Assembly (NCBI GenBank): GCA_016712225.1
Contig: JADJRL010000003.1
Span: forward strand, 1-64,000
DNA: 64,000 nt
Direction: 5' to 3'
From: Candidatus Defluviibacterium haderslevense
GTDB taxonomy: Bacteria; Bacteroidota; Bacteroidia; Chitinophagales; Saprospiraceae
The notes under the pieces are model-generated. The model made no database searches and was not told the origin of the DNA. It saw only the letters and a program-made list of their open reading frames with translations. The translations under genes and the position numbers were made by a program. Shown one piece after another: positions 12,706 to 20,155 of the stretch (position 1 is the stretch's first letter; each line of letters starts with the position of its first letter).

Positions 12706-13815
12706 TAATGATTAAAATTAAATAACGAATTCCGAATGATACCACCACAAACCACATCATCACCTTCATAAATGACAGCCGATTGACCGGGAGCGATACC
12801 TCTAACAGGAGCATGGAAGTGAATTTTTAATTCGTCGCCTTGGTGTTGGACCTGACACACATGTCCAGGATCTTTATATCGAACTTTAGTAACGAAATCC
12901 TCATCACCCCGGCACGGTATTATATTTTAACCAATTCAGTTTGCTAACATCCATAGCTGGTCTTGACAGCTCCATTTCTTCTCCCAAAACAACTGTATTG
13001 GTCTCCGGAATTATGTCGGTAACAAACATTGGTTTCCCAAATGCTTTTCCTAAACCTTTACGTTGGCCCACGGTATAAAAAGGATATCCATCATGATAAC
13101 CTAAAACCGATCCAGATTGATCTATAAATAGTCCACCTTTGACTTCATCTTCTAATCCTTCTACCCGGCGCTTTAAAAAACCTCTATAATCATTGTCAGG
13201 TACAAAACAAATCTCGTAACTCTCGGCCTTTTTTGCCAAATTATCGTATTGACGATCAGCAGCAAACTGTCTCACTTCCGGCTTAAGATATTCAGCTAGC
13301 GGAAACACACTTCTTCCAAGAGCTTCCTGTGTTAGTCCCCATAATACATAGGATTGATCCTTGACCAAATCCTTAGCTTTGGATACATAATACCGGTCTT
13401 CAAGTTTATTCTTGCGCACATAATGTCCTGTGGCGATGAATTCACAATCCAGTCCGTCAGCCCGCTTTAATAAGGCATTCCACTTGATGTGTGTGTTGCA
13501 CATCACGCATGGATTAGGGGTCCTGCCAGCGATATATTCATCTACGAAATTGTCAATCACAGCATCGCCGAATTCATCCCGAATATCTAAAATAAAATGA
13601 TGAAAACCCATATCTACAGATACTCTTCGAGCATCCTGGAGGGAATCTAAAGAACAGCAGCCTGTTTCCTTTTTAGAACCACCCGAAGAAGCGTAATCCC
13701 AGGTTTTCATAGTGATCCCAATCACCTCATATCCCTGCTCATGCAGCATGATGGCAGCTACCGTACTGTCGATACCTCCACTCATAGCTACTAAGATTTT
13801 TCCCAATTTACTCAT
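12705..13815 (-). CDS. mnmA: tRNA 2-thiouridylase MnmA (one frameshift)
   Basis: MnmA makes the 2-thiouridine at position 34 of tRNAs for Lys, Glu and Gln. Seen: PP-loop AMSGGIDST near residue 10, the first catalytic Cys in NPCVMCNTHIKW, the second in YEICFVPDNDYRGFL, and GQRKGLGKAFGKPMFV. The open frame ends at 12904. Removing one G from the G4 run near 12908 continues into the normal C-terminal barrel (DFVTKVRYKD, then GIAPGQSAVIYEGD and GGIIRNS) with a stop at 12705. The total of about 369 residues matches the family. I treat the break as a sequencing indel. Confidence 0.9.
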
Positions 13816-13923
13816 AAAAACTTAGCTACAAATATAATACATATTAATAAATAATCGAATATAAAAATTTCAACTAAATAATATTTTTTCCTAAATATAT
13901 GCTTCAAATATTTGACTCTCTCG

Positions 13924-13932
13924 TATATTTGC
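13924..13932 (+). promoter_or_regulatory. Possible -7 element for the tRNA genes
   Basis: TATATTTG matches the Bacteroidota -7 consensus TAnnTTTG and lies about 130 bases before tRNA-Gly. No TTG is found at the ideal 19-21-base spacing, so this is a weak call. Confidence 0.3.
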
Positions 13933-14061
13933 ACTCCAATTCAAAAGTCTAATAGAAGTATTAGCCTGTTACAAACGGATAAACCCTTGATATGGTTCAG
14001 TTTCGGACTCTTTTATTAGACTGAAATGAAACAATCAAAGGCCTGGTAACGGTAATAAATT

Positions 14062-14134
<73 letters not shown>

Positions 14135-14192
14135 CTTAATATAATAGTTAAGAGCACATGTCAATATAGATTGACATATAACTATTGTACCA

Positions 14193-14278
14193 GCCCAGGT
14201 GGTGAAATTGGTAGACACGCAGGACTTAAAATCCTGTGGACAGTAATGTTCGTGCGGGTTCAAGTCCCGCCCCGGGTA
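14193..14278 (+). tRNA. tRNA-Leu (anticodon TAA), insertion target of the element
   Basis: An 86-nt class II tRNA with a long variable arm. The anticodon stem-loop is CAGGACTTAAAATCCTG (anticodon TAA) and the T-arm is GCGGGTTCAAGTCCCGC. The acceptor stem GCCCAGG/CCCGGGT has an A5-C68 mismatch, which may be real or a base error. From the anticodon stem to just past the 3' end (14220-14281) the sequence is repeated exactly at 58182-58243. This is therefore the tRNA reconstituted by integration of the element. Confidence 0.93.
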
Positions 14279-14281
14279 CAA
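14220..14281 (+). repeat. Left attachment-site repeat, 62 bp
   Basis: It runs from the anticodon stem of tRNA-Leu to three bases past its 3' end and is identical to 58182-58243. The bases on either side differ between the copies (G versus A before, G versus A after), which fixes the ends of the identity. Confidence 0.92.
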
Positions 14282-14374
14282 GGTTCAGCGAAAGTTGAAC
14301 CTTTTTAATTATATCTGGGTCGAACATAAGTCGAACAAAAACTAAATCTTTTTTCTCTTTCAAATAACATTTTG

Positions 14375-14382
14375 TATTTTTG
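14375..14382 (+). promoter_or_regulatory. Possible -7 promoter element
   Basis: TATTTTTG fits TAnnTTTG and lies 10 bases before the first start codon in the element. No convincing TTG element is seen upstream, so confidence is low. Confidence 0.3.
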
Positions 14383-14392
14383 AGAAAAAAGT

Positions 14393-14629
14393 ATGAAAAA
14401 TACTAGAATCAAAGTTCAGACTAGTGAAATTGCATTAATGCATTGTGAATCATCAGAAGATGCGCGCAAAAATTTAGAGTTGCATGTTTGGAATTTTATT
14501 GATTTGTATAAAGAAGATCTTATCGATTACCAAGTTTCATATACAACTTTTATCCATCCAAAATTTGGTTTAACCTTGAGTTCTTTATCAGTATTAAGGA
14601 TTAAGGAATCTCCTAAATCAACAACTTAA
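14393..14629 (+). CDS. Hypothetical small protein, first gene of the element
   Basis: A 78-residue protein starting about 110 bases inside the left end. No known domain is recognised. The N-terminal half is mixed (IKVQTSEIALMHCESSEDAR) and the rest alternates hydrophobic and polar residues. It is followed 24 bases later by the HTH gene, so the two may be co-transcribed. A role in excision control is possible from position only. Confidence 0.55.
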   Translation: MKNTRIKVQTSEIALMHCESSEDARKNLELHVWNFIDLYKEDLIDYQVSYTTFIHPKFGLTLSSLSVLRIKESPKSTT

Positions 14630-14653
14630 TAATTGATTCGAAAAATCGCAAAA

Positions 14654-14923
14654 ATGGAAGTCATTTGTCTATCTGATGAAGCATTTTATGCACTTATTGA
14701 GACAGTAGTGGCTCGGATAAAAGATAAGGAAGGCATCAAAGGAGATAAATGGATTTCTGATGAAGAGGCTATGTCAAAGCTTCGGATTAAAAGTAAGACC
14801 ACCCTACAAAAACTAAGGGATGAAGGAAAAATTAGATTTTCCCAGCCAGAAAAGAAAATTATTTTATATGATACCGATTCAATAGATATATATTTGGAAA
14901 AACATTCAAAAAATTCATTCTGA
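14654..14923 (+). CDS. Excisionase-family helix-turn-helix protein
   Basis: An 89-residue protein with the HTH_17/MerR-like segment common in Bacteroidota mobile elements: WISDEEAMSKLRIKSKTTLQ, then LRDEGKIRFSQ and the wing IILYDTDSIDIYL. Such proteins act as excisionases or element regulators. The start at ATG 14654 is chosen over an upstream TTG because it gives the normal MEVICLSDEAFYALIE opening. The stop overlaps the next start (TGATG). A closely related but N-terminally truncated copy lies at 16046-16312. Confidence 0.75.
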   Translation: MEVICLSDEAFYALIETVVARIKDKEGIKGDKWISDEEAMSKLRIKSKTTLQKLRDEGKIRFSQPEKKIILYDTDSIDIYLEKHSKNSF

Positions 14924-15153
14924 TGGAAATAGATGAAAGTAAATATATTAAGGGATTTAATGCTGGGTATTTTCTTTCTAAATACGAACCAAAGGTATCG
15001 TTGGAATTGTTGGAACATATTCACCCTATCAATTCGTATATTTCAGGCATGAACTTTGGACAAAAGGAATTTCAAATTGAGATTGATAAAAACCAATTAG
15101 AAGAACTTAAATCCATAAGACATCAAAAGGACAATTCTAGAAATTTAGAATAA
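14923..15153 (+). CDS. Small hypothetical protein paired with the HTH gene
   Basis: A 76-residue protein translationally coupled to the HTH gene by one overlapping base. It contains FNAGYFLSKYEP and HPINSYISGM, and these segments recur in its paralogue at 16302-16532 (LNTGHLLANYEP, QPINSYLYEL). No known domain is recognised. Conservation of the pair suggests that the two proteins work together. Confidence 0.6.
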   Translation: MEIDESKYIKGFNAGYFLSKYEPKVSLELLEHIHPINSYISGMNFGQKEFQIEIDKNQLEELKSIRHQKDNSRNLE

Positions 15154-15172
15154 CTAATTTTAAGGTTCTGAA

Positions 15173-15634
15173 ATGACAAATATTACTTTAGCAGAATATA
15201 TCTTAAGATACAACAATGATACTTTACCCCATGTGAAAGAGTCTAGGCAAATTACTAATTCCGTCATATTCAAAAACGTTTTAGGGCTACCTACTCCAAC
15301 TACTCCTAATCCTCAAACATTCAGTTATATTTACTTTATCTTAGATCCAGAATCCAGAAATTGTGTTAGTGTTGTTCAACTCTTGGAAGATGACTTGCAT
15401 GCTTTCACTAGTTCTAACAATCGGAAGAAAGGATTCATTAAAAATGCAATGGTAGCTGCTATTCTACCTGATAGATTTAAGCATAATGATTCTATTGAAA
15501 TTAGTTTGCTTAATGATGGCCAGTCAGATTATAATATTTCTACTAAAGTAACTGAAAGTCTAGGTTTTCAAAAAATTGGAGCTGATGAGGACAAGTTTGT
15601 ATTATTGAAAAAGACTTTGAAGTTGAAATCTTAA
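15173..15634 (+). CDS. Putative GNAT-like acetyltransferase fold protein
   Basis: A 153-residue protein starting 19 bases after the previous stop. The second half resembles a GNAT acetyl-CoA site: NNRKKGFIKNAMVAAILP as a degenerate R/QxxG/A loop plus helix, SIEISLL as a strand, and a closing TESLGFQKIGADEDKFVL like the typical C-terminal GF...G turn. The substrate is unknown. The assignment is by pattern only, so the fold is a suggestion. Confidence 0.45.
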   Translation: MTNITLAEYILRYNNDTLPHVKESRQITNSVIFKNVLGLPTPTTPNPQTFSYIYFILDPESRNCVSVVQLLEDDLHAFTSSNNRKKGFIKNAMVAAILPDRFKHNDSIEISLLNDGQSDYNISTKVTESLGFQKIGADEDKFVLLKKTLKLKS

Positions 15635-15746
15635 AGAACCTCAATAAATAAAATAGTGCTTTTCAACATTTTTAAATGCTAAATAATCAAATTTACTTAT
15701 TATTGGTAAATTTATGTTGCATTCAGAATGGATATTTACTTTAATG

Positions 15747-15940
15747 ATTCAACCATTGAGAAGTCAAAGATAGAGCATCAAATATTATCATATTTAGATC
15801 ATCACTATCCCATAGCTTCCTTTTCTTAGATTCCCATGATGCTAAGTCCTTGAAATCAATAACAAAAATCTGATTTTAGCGACTGCTCATAAACATCTCT
15901 GATCTAATAATTTGAATACTGTACAACTTTTTGCTTCTCC
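15747..15940 (-). pseudogene. Remnant of a RuvC-like regulator-partner gene
   Basis: Plus-strand sequence here, such as AGTCAAAGATAGAGCATCAA, aligns along its length with the 3' half of the RuvC-like gene at 24652-25158 (AGTCAAAGCCAAAGACTGAG). It has many substitutions and indels and no open frame. It is a decayed third copy of the XRE/RuvC-like module, lying between the two copies of the HTH pair. Confidence 0.75.
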
Positions 15941-16045
15941 TTAACAAGAAAGAAACAAGTATTTAATGCATCCTAATTGCAAAAATTACTTAAATATTTC
16001 AAATTTAGTATGTTTTATTTAATATTATATACATTTGGACTTTAA

Positions 16046-16312
16046 TTTCATTATACAATAAATCATACCAAAAGTAAGAAACAATTAATAGTTCGTGTAA
16101 AGGAAAAGGAAAGGATTAAAGGAGATAAATGGATTTCGGGTGGTGAAGCTATGTCAAAGCTTAGAATTAAGAGCAAGACTATCCTACAAAAACTAAGAGA
16201 TGAAGGAAAAATTCGATTCTCACAACCAGAAAAGAAAATAATTCTATATGATACCGATTCCATTAATGTATATTTGGACAAACATTCAAAAAAAATTTCT
16301 AATGGAATTTGA
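16046..16312 (+). pseudogene. Truncated second copy of the HTH/excisionase gene
   Basis: The open frame encodes GDKWISGGEAMSKLRIKSK, ILQKLRDEGKIRFSQPEKK and ILYDTDSINVYLDKHSK, nearly the same as the product of 14654-14923. It lacks the first ~20 residues and any start codon in frame after the stop at about 16043. The HTH itself is preserved, so a non-ATG start cannot be excluded. Confidence 0.7.
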
Positions 16313-16532
16313 TAAGCAAAAATTTATTGAGGGGTTAAATACAGGGCACTTACTCGCTAATTATGAACCTAAGTTAGTAATCTCATTTTTAATCAATATT
16401 CAGCCTATCAATTCATATTTATATGAATTGAAATGTGAGAGAAATGAATTCGAATTATCAAAAGCACAATTAATTGAATTTGCACAAATTAGAAATAACT
16501 TGAGGGAAGATAATTTTTTAAGCAAGAATTAA
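16302..16532 (+). CDS. Small hypothetical protein, paralogue of 14923-15153
   Basis: A 76-residue protein (MEFDKQKFIEGLNTGHLLAN opening) with clear similarity to the product of 14923-15153 over most of its length, including NYEPK and PINSYLYEL. The start at 16302 is preferred to the longer frame from 16248, which would read through the tail of the HTH copy. It lies 27 bases before the oxygenase-like gene. Confidence 0.6.
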   Translation: MEFDKQKFIEGLNTGHLLANYEPKLVISFLINIQPINSYLYELKCERNEFELSKAQLIEFAQIRNNLREDNFLSKN

Positions 16533-16559
16533 CCATTATACATTTATAAACAGTTTAAA

Positions 16560-17387
16560 ATGGAGGATTGTTCTTTTCCAATATTTTTTGCACGAGAAAT
16601 TGAGCATCGTAATGAACGAATTGAAATAAATGATGGTACATATGAAATTAAAAATGATCCTGCATACTCATATGGTTCTATTATTCCTAATGATACTTTT
16701 ACTAAAATTGATAACCTTTCTTTCGATTTCTTAATGTCAGCTAAGTTCGAAAACAGTAAAACTAATAAAAATTTTATTGGAGTTCTTAATCTTAATAAAA
16801 TTGTAATGTCATTTTTTAATATTGGTATTCATACTTGTAAAAATATTAAACAAATAAATGATATTTCAAAATCTAATTTATTTAAAATGGTAATTGAAAA
16901 ATTCACTGAAGACTTAAATGAATTTTTTGATATAGATGGTGAAATTCAATATTTAGGGCTAAATTTTAAAAGTCCTAATTTGAAAACTTCTACATTTGAC
17001 CGCAATTTAAACCTTAGAATAGGTTTACACCTTGATAGTTGGGACAGAAAAAAATTGAATGATAGGGAGAATTCAAGAAATAGAATTTGTATTAATTTAG
17101 GCAAAGAAGTAAGGCATTTTATATTCTTAAATAAGAAAATTATTGAACTTATAGATGATTTAGAAATTGACAATTTTGATCTTAGAGGTGGTTCTGAACT
17201 AGGGCGATTATATCTGAGGAAATACCCAAATCAACAAATTACAAAATTAAATATTTATCCTGGAGAGGCTTATATTGCACCTACTGAAAATATAATTCAT
17301 GATGCCACTACATTAAATAAAGCATTTCCTGACATTACTTTGTCGTTAATTGGTAACTTCTGGGTTAAAAAGGATCTATTTAGATAA
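16560..17387 (+). CDS. 2-oxoglutarate/Fe(II)-dependent oxygenase-like protein
   Basis: A 275-residue protein with the elements of a double-stranded beta-helix oxygenase. HLD at residues 157-159 follows a strand (LNLRIGL) as an HxD motif. RICINLGKEVRHFIF forms the middle strands. H247 in ENIIHDAT is the distal metal ligand after KLNIYPGEAYIAPT. The expected 2OG-binding Arg after the last His is not obvious. It is encoded 245 bases upstream of the two precursor-peptide genes on the same strand, so I infer a tailoring hydroxylase for the peptide product. It is not a radical SAM enzyme or a protease. Confidence 0.6.
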   Translation: MEDCSFPIFFAREIEHRNERIEINDGTYEIKNDPAYSYGSIIPNDTFTKIDNLSFDFLMSAKFENSKTNKNFIGVLNLNKIVMSFFNIGIHTCKNIKQINDISKSNLFKMVIEKFTEDLNEFFDIDGEIQYLGLNFKSPNLKTSTFDRNLNLRIGLHLDSWDRKKLNDRENSRNRICINLGKEVRHFIFLNKKIIELIDDLEIDNFDLRGGSELGRLYLRKYPNQQITKLNIYPGEAYIAPTENIIHDATTLNKAFPDITLSLIGNFWVKKDLFR

Positions 17388-17632
17388 TTTCCAAAATAGT
17401 TCCAGTAAGATAATTTTCTACCAACCAACAAAGTAATTATTATTAATTAGTTGAAAATAAAATAATTACAAATTATTTAAATATATATATTTATTATCTT
17501 TTCAATTTAACAAATTTTTATCATAGCTTAGCATCCTTAAATTGGGGGATAGGAATTAGAGATGCAAGTTTTGAAATACCTTAGATGTATATCATTTTAG
17601 CTTAGACTTTTTTTTAAATTTAAACTAATTAT

Positions 17633-17785
17633 ATGGAAAACATTTCAAAAGAAACTTTAGGTGCTGCATTGATTCAGACAGGAAAACCAGCACTTATTCG
17701 AGTCGCTGAACGATTGATTAATGAATCAAACAAGTCATTTTGTGATCACACAGATTACTCCGCATTCGTAGATTCACCTTTATAA
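17633..17785 (+). CDS. RiPP precursor peptide 1 (candidate triceptide)
   Basis: A 50-residue peptide. The leader contains KETLGAALIQTGKPALIRVA followed by ERLINE and is identical to that of the next gene. The C-terminal core is SNKSFCDHTDYSAFVDSPL. Within it HTD-YSA-FVD gives three consecutive aromatic-X-X triplets, the pattern crosslinked to three-residue cyclophanes by SPASM maturases of the FxsB/Xye/Grr type. An 81-bp stretch (17645-17725) is exactly repeated at 17809-17889, showing recent gene duplication. The ATG at 17633 follows an A+T-rich leader; no Shine-Dalgarno is seen, as usual for Bacteroidota. Confidence 0.82.
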   Translation: MENISKETLGAALIQTGKPALIRVAERLINESNKSFCDHTDYSAFVDSPL

Positions 17786-17796
17786 TTGTCATCAAT

Positions 17797-17946
17797 ATGG
17801 AAAACAAGTCAAAAGAAACTTTAGGTGCTGCATTGATTCAGACAGGAAAACCAGCACTTATTCGAGTCGCTGAACGATTGATTAATGAAGATGCAAACTC
17901 ATCAAATGATCATACTGAATTTTCAAATCATGTGAATTCTGATTAG
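17797..17946 (+). CDS. RiPP precursor peptide 2 (candidate triceptide)
   Basis: A 49-residue peptide starting 11 bases after the first precursor's stop. It opens with MENKSKETLGAALIQTGK, the same leader with only residue 4 changed near the start, then diverges after ERLINE. The core is DANSSNDHTEFSNHVNSD, aligning as DHT-[DE]-[YF]-S-x-[FH]-V-[DN]-S with peptide 1. Its triplets are HTE-FSN-HVN. A conserved leader with a variable but pattern-keeping core is the hallmark of paralogous precursors. It lies 45 bases before the maturase gene. Confidence 0.82.
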   Translation: MENKSKETLGAALIQTGKPALIRVAERLINEDANSSNDHTEFSNHVNSD

Positions 17947-17991
17947 TTTTAACTTTCACTTATGATATTAAAATAGTAGAAGCTTAAACTA

Positions 17992-19156
17992 ATGACTGGC
18001 TCAAAAATCAAAGTTTTTCTCCTAAAGGTTAAAGCAAGATGTAATATAAATTGTTCATATTGTTATGAATATAATTCTAGTGATCAATCCTGGAGGGGAA
18101 AAACCAGGTACAATGTCAAACCATACACTTATTTCTACTGTAAAAAGAATATCGGAATATGTGCAGGAGAAAGATTTAAAGGCTATTAATGTTGTTTTTC
18201 ATGGAGGGGAACCATTACTTGTTCCACTTGAGTTTTTTTCTAAAGCAGTAGATTTATTTCGAAACATGATATCAAACACATGTTCAATTAAATTTTCCCT
18301 CCAAACGAATGGCATTTTAATAACAAAACAAATTTTAGATGAATTTATTCGATTAGGAATTAAAGTGGGAATTAGTATTGATGGAACAAAAGAAAGTAAT
18401 GATAAATATCGTGTTGATTTCAAAGGCAATTCGACTTTTGATGATGTTATGAAGGGTATTGATTTACTAAACAGAGAAAAGTACATTAAAATAAATGGTG
18501 GAGTCCTTACTGTAATAAATCCAAGTAATCCAGCATTGGAAACTTACAGATTTTTAAAAAGCCTTGAAGTTCCCGCAATTGATTTTTTAATGCCTCACCA
18601 TAATTATATAGATAAACCATGTTTCCCTTTAGGGGAATCTAATGGTAGTATATCTAATTGGTTAATTACTGTTTTTGATGAATGGTATGAAAATGGTGAT
18701 GCTATTTCTATTAGAATATTTGAGCATATTATTCATTTACTTTTAGGCGGTATTTATGCTGTAGAAAACTTAGGACTCGCACCAATTGAGTTAATCGTAA
18801 TTCAAACCGATGGGGCCTACGAAGCAGTGGACAGTCTTAAATCAACATTTGATGGTGCCATATACACTGGCAAAAATGTATTCGAACATTCTTTTGACGA
18901 GGCGATTTCTCATTATTTAATTGGTTCACGATTAGATAGAGTAAATAATTTGTGCGTTGAATGTCTTAAGTGTGATGTTGTGAAAATTTGTGGAGGCGGT
19001 TACATACCTCATAGATATTCTGAAAATGGCTTTATGAATCCATCAGTCTATTGTGAAGATTTATATCGATTAATTCATCATATTAAAGTGAAAATATCAC
19101 AAATTAAAGGTATCTCTCAACATACGGAATTGGTTGCACAGCCAATAAATCATTGA
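17992..19156 (+). CDS. FxsB-like radical SAM/SPASM peptide maturase (one frameshift)
   Basis: It probably forms side-chain C-C crosslinks in the upstream peptides. The N-terminal radical SAM cluster is C17-x3-C21-x2-C24 (CNINCSYC), followed by YNSSDQSW, a segment typical of FxsB-like maturases. Then come VVFHGGEPLL, FSLQTNGI and SIDG. The C-terminal SPASM region has CVECLKCDVVKICGGGY, PHRYSENGF and NPSVYC. The frame breaks at an A5 run near 18104; removing one A joins the two parts into about 388 residues. All cluster cysteines are kept. The break may be a sequence error or a true switch-off, which matters for activity. Confidence 0.85.
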
Positions 19157-19204
19157 TTTTCAATTGCTGTTGAATATTCCCTAATTTGAAAATAATTTAT
19201 TGAT

Positions 19205-19236
19205 TTGAATTGGTTTATCAAATTTTACTAATTTAG
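19205..19236 (+). promoter_or_regulatory. Possible promoter upstream of the transglutaminase-like gene
   Basis: TTG, a 21-base spacer, then TAATTTAG (one mismatch to TAnnTTTG) about 50 bases before the next start codon. A weak match. Confidence 0.3.
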
Positions 19237-19282
19237 CAATCAATTAATTGAGAAATCCAGAGGTTTATGCTATAATCTCTAA

Positions 19283-20128
19283 ATGTGCCCTATATGGAAT
19301 GATCAAATTTCTAATAGATCCGAAAAGCGATTACTACTAAATTTTATAAACCAATTCATCTTAGAGGAGAAGTACAATAAGTATCCAATTGATAGAAAAG
19401 CTATATTTAAATTACTTCAACATGAGTGGTATCAATTGGCAATAGAATTAAGTATTATACCTCCAAAACAAAATAAAAATGAGATTTACAATTTAGTAAA
19501 AACTAGTATTCAATCATTATCAAAACTTCCTGTTGGATTTGGCTCAACGCCCAATTTAATGCACAAGTTGGAAAGTGGTTCTAAGGGTACTGATTGCCTT
19601 GGAGCGACATTAATTTTAAGCAGTATTTTGGACCATAATAAAATTACATATAAATTCATATCACCTGTCGGTCATATTGCAATACTTGCATTTCTAAATA
19701 ACAAAATTTACTATTTAGACGCAAGAAATAATGTTATTTTACTGCTTAAAGGATTTATACACTCAATTTTAAGTGAATCTAAATATTTTTACAAACTAAA
19801 TTTTTCAACACCATTTACCATTAATTTCTATTCTTTTGGATTCATTTATAAAAGAAAGGAAGATGTATTGACAGCTATAGTATCTAACATAGGTGTTTTG
19901 AATAATTTATGTCTTGGTAACAAACTTGGCACTTCTATGGAAGTAGAAAAGCAAATGAAAGCCGCAATATCTATTAAAAAAGAACTTTTAGGTATGGATG
20001 TAAGAAGGGCTACGAGCTTATTCAATAAAGATTTCTTATATTATCAAAAAGCAAATAATGATATTATTTCTAATGAGAAAAATAGACTAAAAAAAATTGG
20101 ATTTTATAAAATAAGCAAGGCATCATAA
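19283..20128 (+). CDS. Transglutaminase-fold cysteine protease-like protein
   Basis: A 281-residue soluble protein with a Cys-His-Asp arrangement of the transglutaminase-like superfamily: C105 in GTDCLGATLILSSIL, H131 in VGHIAIL, D146 in YYLDARN. Spacing and order match papain-like/TGc enzymes. In a RiPP setting, the likely role is removal of the precursor leader or amide chemistry on the core; this is inference from position downstream of the maturase. The C-terminal third is helical and basic (KKELLGMDVRRATSLF). It converges with the minus-strand operon. Confidence 0.6.
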   Translation: MCPIWNDQISNRSEKRLLLNFINQFILEEKYNKYPIDRKAIFKLLQHEWYQLAIELSIIPPKQNKNEIYNLVKTSIQSLSKLPVGFGSTPNLMHKLESGSKGTDCLGATLILSSILDHNKITYKFISPVGHIAILAFLNNKIYYLDARNNVILLLKGFIHSILSESKYFYKLNFSTPFTINFYSFGFIYKRKEDVLTAIVSNIGVLNNLCLGNKLGTSMEVEKQMKAAISIKKELLGMDVRRATSLFNKDFLYYQKANNDIISNEKNRLKKIGFYKISKAS

Positions 20129-20155
20129 GTAGTTGATACATTCAAAATTTATAAA

